Shown piece by piece: positions 26,090-35,200 of a stretch of 36,047 nucleotides of DNA. The notes under the pieces were generated by a model. It saw only the letters and a program-made list of their open reading frames with translations. It searched no databases and was not told the DNA's origin. The stretch comes from Candidatus Uhrbacteria bacterium RIFCSPHIGHO2_01_FULL_63_20 (GTDB lineage Bacteria; Patescibacteriota; Patescibacteriia; UBA9934; GWF2-40-263). The stretch is from positions 1 through 36,047 of the forward strand of contig MGDT01000002.1 in the NCBI GenBank assembly GCA_001791045.1, written 5' to 3'. The position numbers and the translations under genes were made by a program. Each line of letters opens with the position of its first letter. Positions within the stretch are counted from its first letter, which is position 1.

Positions 26090-28534
26090 CTAACGGATGA
26101 TGATGGTGACGATGGATCCCGCCCGGGCGGTGCCGCGAAGCGCATAGCCGCCGAGGATGCGTTCGATGGTGCCGATGCGTGCGGGAGGCGCGAGAACGGT
26201 GATGCCGCTCGGGGCGGTGGGTGCCGCAACGGGACGCGTGACGGGCGCGGGAACCGGGACGTAGATGACGCTGGAAGGTGGTAGGGGGTAGGTGGTAGGG
26301 GGTAGGGTCGGGACGGCGGGACACGACAGCGTGGGGGCCGGGGGGCATGCCGGCACGGACGCGGCGTCCGGACAGGATTCGAACACGACGCTCGGCCGGG
26401 TGGCGAGACGCACCTCGGGGCCCGTGAACGACGCGCCGGTACGGTCGCGGTTGACCGGGAGGAACCGATAGAGGATGCCGCTTACGAGCCCGTCGATCAC
26501 CACTGAATGGTAGGTGCGGAACGTGCCGTCGGACTCGGTGGACGCGGCGTACCCGTAGTTCGGTTCGCTCCCGAGATACAAGGGCGACTGGTCGCCGTAC
26601 GCGACGCGGCCGGTGGCGTCCTGGCTTGAGCGCCAGGCGACGAGCACGGAATCCTCGTCGATCTGGGTCGCGCGCAGGTCATCGATGGTCCGCCCCGGCA
26701 GGATGATTGGGCCTCCCCCTCCGCTGCCACCGCCTCCTCCTCCCGGCGTCTCGACAACGGCGGCGTACACCTCCTGCGGCATCAGGTTGCCGTCGAGGTC
26801 GGCGGCGTACACGAGCACGGGCACCGCCTCGCCGGCGGAAAAGTCCGCGGCCGGGTCTATGGTAAAGGTGTAATCGGCGGGAGAGCCGGTGACGTCGGTC
26901 GTATCGCCCACGTAGTTGCCGCCGTTGAAATCAAGCGAGCTCCCGAAACTGATGTCCGTCCCGGTGGTGGTGACGCTCCCCGCGCCGCCCCCGTCGGTAT
27001 AGAAGGTGCCGTCCACGAAGATGACCACGCTGCCCAGGTCCACGCCGGAGCCGTTGTCCTCCACGTGCAGCACGAAGGTCGCGTCCGCCGCGATCTCGTC
27101 GTCATCCCCCGGCACCGCCCCGGAAACGAACGGCGGGTCCGAGTCGGCGGTCGTGAACGTCCAGGTGTCGGTCACGATTACGTTGGTCGCCATGTCCTCG
27201 CAGTCGAACGCGCTCACGGTGACCGTCTCGTCCTGGGCGAAATCCGACGCAGGATCGATCTCGTACTCGAATCCGTAGTCCGCGGGCGTGACCGTCACCT
27301 CCGCGTCCCCTTCCTGGAAGGTGGTGAGCGCGAAACTCGGCGAGGAGACGTTGAACTTGCAGGTCGTCGAATCGACGCCCGTGCCGGAGACGGTGCCCGG
27401 GTATGTCTTCTTGTCATGGACGACCGCGGTCACGTTCGTGCTCACGGAATTCCCCGCGCTCGTCCGCGCAGGCGTCTCGGATACGACCTGCGGCGGCACC
27501 GTGTCCGCTTCGGTCGTGAAGGAAAAGGTCTTCGGGTCCATCGCATTCGGCCCGTTGGCATCCCCAAGCTGGTCCTGGGAGGCCGAGGCGAGGTCCTCGA
27601 ACCCGGAGATGTCGATGTCGTAGCCGGTGGCGTACTCCCAGTTGCGCGTGTCGCCCGAAATGCCGCTCGGCGGGGCAGGATTCACCGTGACGTTGCACAG
27701 GTTGGTCCCCCAGGTGCCGGAACAGGAATAGCTGTCAAACGCGGTGAGGCTCGAGGGTCCTCCCCCGTCGTCCGCGGTGATGGCTCCGGGAGGGGTGGCG
27801 GTGGACACGCCGGTGCCGACGCCGGAATTATCGCCCTCGCCGTTCTTGGAATCGCGCAAGTCGAACAGGTAGTTCACCGTGACGGCGACGGCGGTCGCGG
27901 CGTCCGCCGGGGACGGGTTCAGGGCATACGGCTTTTCCGTGTCGGCCCAGACGTGGAATTGGAAATCCTCCTCGTCGTCGAGGATGTCCAGGCCGCTCAA
28001 GGAGACGTTCGACTCGGTGCTGTCCCCGATCACGCCCACGTCGATGTCGAGCGTCTCGGGAGTGCCGGTGCCGTACGCGGCGGAGGTGGGCGCCACCATG
28101 GTCCAGTCCACGGTGCCGAACGTGCCGGTGCCGCTGCTCGTCCCGCTCGTACGGAACCCGGTGAGGCGCACCTGGCCGCCCGACGTGTTCTGTCCGGCGT
28201 ACGAGCTGAAGTAGCTCCCGTCCGTAAGGCTCGACGGGGTGACGTTCACCGTGTCGTGATCGATCCAGATATTGGCCGCGTCGGTGCCGCCGCTCACGAT
28301 CTCCATCGTGGCGGTGAACGTCTGGCCCACGTAGAAGTAGTTGAGGTCCGCCGCGGCCCCGGTGCCGCCGTCGCCGGTGTTGTCAGCGCCCGTGAACGGA
28401 GAGGCGAGCAGCTGGAACGTGTCCGCGCCGGAGGGGGCGGCCGCCTGGGCCGGAATCACGAAACAAAACATGACGAAGACGACCGCGATGACTCGCGACC
28501 AACCGTGTTTCATGTTTCGTGCTATATGCTGCAT
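26090..28534 (-). CDS. Secreted multi-domain protein with cohesin-like, Ig-like and FN3 domains, ended by an internal TAG
   Basis: A 814-residue protein. Signal peptide: SRVIAVVFVMFCFVIPAQAA. Residues about 35-185 look like a cohesin fold (FYVGQTFTATMEIVSGGTDA, then NIWIDHDTVNVTPSSLTDGS, GGQVRLTGFRTSGTSSGTGT). Three Ig/Big-like domains follow, starting near 195 (KPYALNPSPADAATAV), 341 (TVPPQVVSETPARTSAG) and 463 (SDPPFVSGAVPGDDDEIA). Then a Gly-rich linker (about 595-611), an FN3 domain (about 613-711; DSVLVAWRSSQDATGRVAYG), a Cys/Pro-rich stretch and half an Ig-like domain cut off by TAG at IVTIIIR. ATG 28534 directly follows the dockerin gene stop and has the Shine-Dalgarno AGGGGAG. The matching half domain continues in the next frame. 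Confidence 0.85.
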   Translation of the reverse strand: MQHIARNMKHGWSRVIAVVFVMFCFVIPAQAAAPSGADTFQLLASPFTGADNTGDGGTGAAADLNYFYVGQTFTATMEIVSGGTDAANIWIDHDTVNVTPSSLTDGSYFSSYAGQNTSGGQVRLTGFRTSGTSSGTGTFGTVDWTMVAPTSAAYGTGTPETLDIDVGVIGDSTESNVSLSGLDILDDEEDFQFHVWADTEKPYALNPSPADAATAVAVTVNYLFDLRDSKNGEGDNSGVGTGVSTATPPGAITADDGGGPSSLTAFDSYSCSGTWGTNLCNVTVNPAPPSGISGDTRNWEYATGYDIDISGFEDLASASQDQLGDANGPNAMDPKTFSFTTEADTVPPQVVSETPARTSAGNSVSTNVTAVVHDKKTYPGTVSGTGVDSTTCKFNVSSPSFALTTFQEGDAEVTVTPADYGFEYEIDPASDFAQDETVTVSAFDCEDMATNVIVTDTWTFTTADSDPPFVSGAVPGDDDEIAADATFVLHVEDNGSGVDLGSVVIFVDGTFYTDGGGAGSVTTTGTDISFGSSLDFNGGNYVGDTTDVTGSPADYTFTIDPAADFSAGEAVPVLVYAADLDGNLMPQEVYAAVVETPGGGGGGSGGGGPIILPGRTIDDLRATQIDEDSVLVAWRSSQDATGRVAYGDQSPLYLGSEPNYGYAASTESDGTFRTYHSVVIDGLVSGILYRFLPVNRDRTGASFTGPEVRLATRPSVVFESCPDAASVPACPPAPTLSCPAVPTLPPTTYPLPPSSVIYVPVPAPVTRPVAAPTAPSGITVLAPPARIGTIERILGGYALRGTARAGSIVTIIIR
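26277..26304. repeat. Tandem 14-base repeat in the proline-rich linker
   Basis: GGTGGTAGGGGGTA occurs twice without a gap on the + strand and is followed by GGGTCGGG. On the - strand it codes for Pro/Thr/Tyr-rich linker residues. The G runs on the + strand could form a quadruplex. Confidence 0.8.
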
Positions 28535-28535
28535 A

Positions 28536-29201
28536 TCAATTCTCCCCTTCCTCATCCAAGTTCGAGATCATCAAGCTCAAGTCCACGCTGTTCACCACCA
28601 CGTCCTGGTTCAGGTTCGGACGCAGCCCGTTCCCCGTGAGATCGTCATCGTCGAGCACGGCGAGCAAGGTGGAGATGTCCACGGCGTTCACCACGTCGTC
28701 GCCTAGGGTGGCGGGGGTCGTCCCTGCCCCGTTCACGTCGCCGGCGAGCAGCACCTGGCTCCCCTTTGGCGCCGAGTTGTCCGTCTGGGTGAAGTTGAGC
28801 ACGTTGTTGCCGGACGTGAGCGTGACGTCGTCGAGCACGCGGGTGAGATGCTGGCTCCCTTTGAACCCGACGTCGTACGTGCCGGGGGTGACCACCAGGT
28901 TCGTGGTCGTCGCGAAGGTACCGTCCACGTCGGTCGTGAGCAGGCTCGAGGCCGGAATCGTCTGCAAGATCACGTCGTCGAGGTCGCTTGAGGTGCGGAT
29001 CGTGAAGTAAAAATCCGTGTCATCGTTCGTCTCCGTCGCCCCCACGCGCCCCTGCGGCATGGCCCATTGCACCGTGCCCGTGACGTCGCCTGCCACGATC
29101 GCCGAGATGGTGACGTCGAGCGCCTGGGCCGCAAACGCAAAACCCGTCCCGGCGATGAGCAGGGCGGCGACGAGCGCAGATGTCCTCCTTCCGACGCGCA
29201 T
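28536..29201 (-). CDS. Secreted dockerin-domain protein
   Basis: A 221-residue protein with signal peptide (MRVGRRTSALVAALLIAGTG, cleavage near AQA). Residues about 28-145 form a beta-rich domain (TISAIVAGDVTGTVQWAMPQ, LVVTPGTYDVGFKGSQHLTR). Residues about 149-221 are a type I dockerin: loop one GDVNGAG followed by an insertion of about eight residues and DDVVNAVDISTLLAVLD, loop two NLNQDVVVNSVDLSLMISNL. The Asp/Asn ladder for calcium is intact in the second loop (N-N-D-N-D). Dockerins bind cohesins; the next gene begins with a cohesin-like domain. The start lies three bases after the stop of the giant protein and its stop touches the next gene, so the genes form one operon. Confidence 0.85.
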   Translation of the reverse strand: MRVGRRTSALVAALLIAGTGFAFAAQALDVTISAIVAGDVTGTVQWAMPQGRVGATETNDDTDFYFTIRTSSDLDDVILQTIPASSLLTTDVDGTFATTTNLVVTPGTYDVGFKGSQHLTRVLDDVTLTSGNNVLNFTQTDNSAPKGSQVLLAGDVNGAGTTPATLGDDVVNAVDISTLLAVLDDDDLTGNGLRPNLNQDVVVNSVDLSLMISNLDEEGEN

Positions 29202-29204
29202 AGG

Positions 29205-32200
29205 CTATGGGGCAGGTTCCACGGGCGGCGGTTCCACGGGCGGTTCCTCGACGGCCGGCGGCTCTTCCGCTGGCGGCTGTTCAGCGACCGGCTCCTCGGC
29301 GGGAGGCGCTTCGGGTGGCGGTTCCACGGGCGGTTCCTCGACGGCCGGCGGCTCCTCGGGCAGGACTTCCACGACGACCGGGGGATCAAAGTCCTTCCTA
29401 TACGCCTCTACGTACCAGTCGAACTCCGCGTCGGACGCGCCGCCCATGGTCTCGCGCGCCGTGAAGCCGTTCCTGTCGGCCGCCTCCACGTAGATGCCGT
29501 TGGCCGGGCCGCGCAACGTGACGAGCACGCGCACCGGAGCCGTGGTGGAGGTGATGTCGTTGAACGACGGGGCGACCTCTTCGAAGACGACCGTGGCCGT
29601 CCCGCCCGAGAGCGTGCCCGCGCCCGAGAGGGTGACCTTGTGCTCGAGGGAAAGCGGCGCGACCGTCTCAACCTTTTCGTTCTGGTAGCTCGTGATCACC
29701 ACCTTGTAGCTCCCTTCCGTGGCGAACTTGCCCGAAGCGTCCACGCTCCACGCGCCGCCAAGCCCCGCGATCGCGCCCACGTTCAGGATCTGGTTCCCCT
29801 GCATGTAGATGTTGCCGTTCATCGTGAGCGCGGTGAGGTCGCCCGAGAACGCAGAGGCCGTATTGTCCGTGCCAGCGTCCGGCCGGCTGCCGCTCCCTGG
29901 CCAGTAGCCGAGGTGCACGAAGGTAATCACCGACCCGTCCTCGGCCGCCGGCTCGAGCGCGTACCCCACGATCATCCCGGCCTCCTCTGCCTTCATCGCG
30001 TAGCCGGGGCGCGTGGCGGACACGGTGAGCGCGTCGCCCACGGCGATGTCGCCGTTCTCGAGGGATACCTTGGTGGGCACGCGGCCCGCGAGCGCGATCG
30101 GGTAGGTGTTGGCCTCCTTGGTGCCGGCCAGGAATCCGGGCTTCGTGGACACGATGCCCGCGAGACGTATGGCATCCTCGCCGCTCGCACGCTTCACGAA
30201 CTCGCTGGCCGTGTCGAACGCGACCACCTCGCCGGGGACGAGCGGTTGGGAGGACGGGAACATTTCCGCAAAGTCGTAGCTGCCCGTTCCCCAGCCAGAG
30301 GCGTTGGTGCGCATGTAGTCGTCGCCCGACCCGCCGTAATAGACGTACTTGTCGGTCTGGGCGACTCCCAGGGCCGAGGGGTACAGCTTGCCACCGACGA
30401 TGACATCGGAGGCGACGCTCATCACCCCGTCGTCGGTGATGTAGGCGACCTCGGCGTCCGCTTGGTTGCGGATGGACAGCTTGTACGTGGAGGCGTCCGT
30501 CACGTCGGTCACCAGCTTCATGGCCCGTTCCTGGGCCGCGGCCCCGTCCCAGCCCGAGCCGCGCAAGGCGAGGCCGAAGGAGTCGATGCCCGGAGTGCCG
30601 GAAGAGGCGGTGCCCGTTGGTCCCTGCTCGATGGCGTCGGCCAGATGGAAGCCGGGAGAAACGAACACCATCACCGTCCCCTGCCCCGGACCGGCCCAGT
30701 CGTCGAGCGCGTAGCCCACGATGGCTCCCGGCTGGGTGGCCTTCATGCCCACGCCGGAGGTGGAGGAGGAAGTGATCGGGTCGCCGGCCGCGATGGCGCC
30801 GTTCTCCACGTTCACCTTGGTCGGGACGCGGCCCGAGATGGCGATGGGCTGCGGGTTGGTGGCCGCATCCTTCACCGCTTCGCCCATGGTCTGCAGCGGG
30901 CTGGTGGACACGACGCCGAACAGCTTCGAGGCATACGCGGCCGAAGACTTCTCGACCACGGCGGCCTCGTAGTTGGCGGAGGAGCCCGTGGGCAGGCCCG
31001 TGGCCGGATCGAACAGCTCCTCGACGTATGCGAGCACGGTCGAACCGACCGCCACGAGGTCGCCCGCCGCTTCCGCGCCGGTCGTCTCGTACCACTCGGC
31101 CACGTCTCCTGGAGTTCCGGAACACTCCACGAACTCCGTGTTGGCCGAGGTGCCGTCCGCATTGTTCTTGCACACCCCGATGGTCGTATCACCCGCGGTG
31201 GAGATGTCGAACTGGATCTGCCCCGCCACGTCGAGCTCCTGTCCCGGCGAGGTCCCGACGCCGACGTTCCCGGTGAACACGAACGTCCCGCTGGTCCCGT
31301 TGTATCCGGTGATATTCAGCGTCGCGCTCGCGTTCCAGGCCTCGTTGCCGCTTTCGAGGTAATTGGCCCCGCCGGAGCCGCCCAGCCAGATCTTCGAGGT
31401 GCCGTCGCCGACGTAGGCGCCGTTCACACCGCTTACCGCAAGGGCCGTCGAGTTGATCTGGCCCGCCACGTCCAACTTGGCGGATGGCGTGTCATCGCCG
31501 ATGCCCACGTCGCCGCCCGTGGTCGCCGTTATCACGGGGGTTGCCGCGGAGAGTCCCGTACCGGCAACAATCTCGAAATTATCGTTCAGTCCGTCATCGA
31601 GCCCCATCGCCCAGGTGTTCGTGCCGGAGAGCGCGAACCGGACGACGGCGTCGCCGTCCGCGGCCGTATTGTTGATCGTGATGCCCTCCGAGGCGTTCGG
31701 CGAGCTGATATAAAGCATGTCTGTCACCGACGGCGATGTCGTCCCGATATAGACGTAGCCGTTGTCGTCAATGACGAAAGGGCTCGAGTCCGTGAATGAG
31801 GTCGTGTCGTTCACGCGGAACGCGAAACCCGTGCCGCCATAGGCGACGTTCAGGGCCGTTCCGGAATTCGAGGTGTTGTTATGCGCGATCCGCGCCGCAT
31901 CGTTGCTGCTGGTGAGCGTCCCGGCCCCGCCGCCGTCCGCGTCACTCACGTCGAGCACGGCTCCCGTCTCGGTGATCGTCGCTCCGGAACCAGCCGTTGC
32001 CGTACGAGACAGGTCCAGGGTGTTCCCACTCAACGTGAGCGTCCCGGCGGTGTTCGCGATGGTCTGGCGCATGCGGGCCGTATCGCCGGCAAGGGTCGCG
32101 GTGGCGGAATACGTCGTGCCGAGATCGGCCACGTCCATGAGGAACCCGTCCGTACGGGTGCCATGGTTGCTCTCGATGTACATCCCGATGCCGGTAGTCG

Positions 32201-35200
32201 TGAGGCCGTCGACGTCGAGCTTGAAGGCGGTTCCGGCCGTAATCGAATCCGCATCCACTCGCAAGGCGATGCCGGTCGTCTTCGCGGAAAGGATTTGGAG
32301 GTTTGCCGTGGGTGTCGGCTCGCCAATACCGACGTCACCGTCGGGATCGACGATGAACGGGGTGGTATCCGAATCCGTCCCGTCATCGTTCACGCGAAGA
32401 GAGGCGCCGGTCCCGGCATTCGTTGACATCAAGATGGCGCCTGAAGAACCGGACACCTCAAGCAGGGCGTCGGGGGTGGAGTCGCCCACGCCCACGCTCC
32501 CCCCGTCCGCGATGGTGAACACGACCGTGCCGTTGTCGCGGGCGAGGAAGATGGGTGAGGAGATGGCGTTGTTGTCCACGAGCAAGGCGGCGGAGGTGAA
32601 CGAGGGGGAAGCCGGTGAGCCCACCAGGTCGAAGTACCCGCCCACGCTCGCCGTGGTTCCAGACCCGCCGCGGCCGACCAGCCCCACGTTGTAGGGCGGG
32701 GAGCCGTTGGAATCCATGGCATGGAACAGCCCGCCGATGTTGAGGGAGGCGGACTGCTCGGCGGTCCCGAACACGCCTACGTTGTTGCCGGACGTCGAGA
32801 CGTTCGTCTGGCTGTACGTGCCGTAGTTGCCGCCTTCGCCGCTGCTCCCGTACCCGTTGGCCGCGCCGGTGTTCGTGCCCGCAGCCAGGTCCTGGGTCGC
32901 GAAGGCGAACGTGGAGGAGGAGCCGGTGTATCCCGCGGCCATGAGGTTGTATAACCCCTGCTGGCCGAACGAGGCGCTGCCGGCCGAGGTGGTCGAGACG
33001 CTTGCCCCGGTCTGGACGGCCGCGGAGCTCGAGAGCGTGCCGGTCACGGAAAACGCCTGCACGGCGCTCGCGAGCGAGCCGGCCTCGATGTCGACGAAAT
33101 GCTCCGGGGTGGCGTCGCCTATGCCGACGCGGTCGGCGGACGCGTCGAGGAACAGGAGGTTGGCGTTGGTGTCGCCCTCCACGCGGAAGTCCCGGTCGAG
33201 GCTGTCCTCGTTGAACACGGCGCCGGCCGTCCCGTCCGTCAGGCGGAGGAATTCGCGGCTCGTGGAGACGAAATCGTTGTATCCGAACGCCAACGGGGCG
33301 GCCACGTCCGGCGTGACCATCTGGACGGAGGTGACGGCGCCGCTTCCGAAGAAGGCTGCCGTGCCGGACGCGAAGTTGTTGATCGCCGCCGTCGTCCCGT
33401 ACGCCGCATAACGCGCCGTCACGTTCCCCGCCTGCGCCATGACCACTCCCGCGCCGGCCGTGTTCGTGTTCGTGACCACGGCGAATTGGGCGGACGCGGA
33501 GCTGGCCTCGGCTTGGAGGAGATAATCCGGGGTGTTCGTGCCTATCCCCACGAAATTGTTCGTGGCGTCGATCGAGAGCGTGTCCGAATCGAAGTTGATG
33601 CCATTCGTGCCGCCGGAGAGCGCCACGGTGGTGTCGCTTGCGAACGTCCAGGCGGCGGCGTTGCTCGTGACCGTGTCGGCCCCGGCATCGCCAAGGGTGA
33701 TATTGCCGTCCACGCCAAGGGTCCCGGCCACGTCGAGGAGGTAGTCGGGGGTGGCGTCGCCGATGCCGACGTTGGCATCGAGGATGTTCACCTCGTCGGT
33801 CGCCTGGTCGTCGAACTCGATGCGGCCGGCCGCGGCACCGAGGCCCAGCCAGTCGTCGTCGGCCGTGGCGTCGGCGAAGGCGTCGCCCGAGGTCATGGAG
33901 CCGACGGCCGTGATGTCGCCGGCACCGGCGGCACTCCAGGAAAGGGTGCCGGAGCCGTTGTTGGTGAGCACGCCCGAGGCGTTCGCCGAGGGCCAGGAAT
34001 ACGCGACGCTCTTGATGCTGTCGAGATCGCCGTCGGAGCCCACCTGGAAGTCGTCTCCGTCGCCCACGGTGAGCAGCGAGGCCGGGGTGGTGTCGCCGAT
34101 GCCGACGTTGCCGGAACTCGTGATGCGCAATCTTTCAGACTCCGCACTGGCACTGCTCGTCCTGATAGTGAAGGCGCCGGGTACTTGCGTTGATGATGCC
34201 GCGGCGTCTTGCTGTACGAGAATCCTCGCGCCATAATTGCTCGTGTTGGAAGAGGTGACGCCCGCCCACCCCATCACCCCGAGAAAATCTCCGCTCTCGG
34301 TCGTGACCAAGGAACCGACGGACGTGCCGCGTGATTTTTGCCAGTTCATGTATGCGCCGCTGGAAGCGTCATTCGCATACCCGGAAATCGTCACTTGGGC
34401 CGCGGTGCTTCCCGAACCCACTTTGGCGATATCCAAGATCGTTGACGGGCTCGCCGTCCCGATGCCGATGCGGTCGTTATCCTCGTCCACGTTGAAGGTG
34501 GTGCCGTCGATGGTGAACCCGTCCGTGCCTCCGGCCGGGACGAAGTCGATATCGCCTGTGGAGTTCACTGTCGTCGCGTTCGCGAACGTCCATGTGCCCG
34601 CGTTGCTGGTGACCGTGTCGCCCGAGGCGTCGCCAAGAGTGACGTTGCCGTCCACGCCGAGGGTGCCGGCCACGTCGAGGAGGAAATCGGGGGTGGCGTC
34701 GCCGATGCCGACGTTGCCGTTGCCGAGGATGGTCGCGAAGGTGGCCGCCGAGTCGCCGATCTGGAGGAGTTCGTCGGCTGCGCCGAGATCGTTGCTCGAG
34801 ACCAGGTTGTACGCGGAGGAGGTGGTGCCGCCGGAAGCGAGCTGCGAGGTGAAGGTGAAGGCTCCCGACTCGGTGATGCCGGAGTCGGAAAGGGTGAGGG
34901 TCGAGCCGGCGATGAAGGAGCCGTCGGTGTAGACGTTCCCTTCCGCGCCGATGGAGTCCGCCACGAACAGGTCGTCGCCGTTGGGGGCAAATCCCGTGTT
35001 CGCGAGGGTCTCGGAAGAGGCTGCGGCGCCAACGCCCAGGTCATTGGTGAGGATCACGTTCCCGGAGGTGTCGATTTGAAACAGGTCTGTCCCTGCGCTC
35101 GTCTCCACCGTCACGTAGTTGGCCGTCTGGCTGGTGTTCCCTTGCACCAGGAACTGGATCTCGTCGGTGTCCCCGTCCACCGAGAACTTGGCGAGCGAGG

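Noticed and set aside
26090-26092. TAG as a recoded sense codon genome-wide
   Set aside because: recA, the 1551-2651 gene and the 2795-3655 gene end in TAG at natural protein ends, so TAG works as a stop. UGA also ends genes here.
29067-31799. A 910-codon ORF antisense to the giant surface gene
   Set aside because: The giant protein has clear repeats and domains on the - strand; the antisense product is His/Arg/Gly-rich shadow sequence that spans two real genes.
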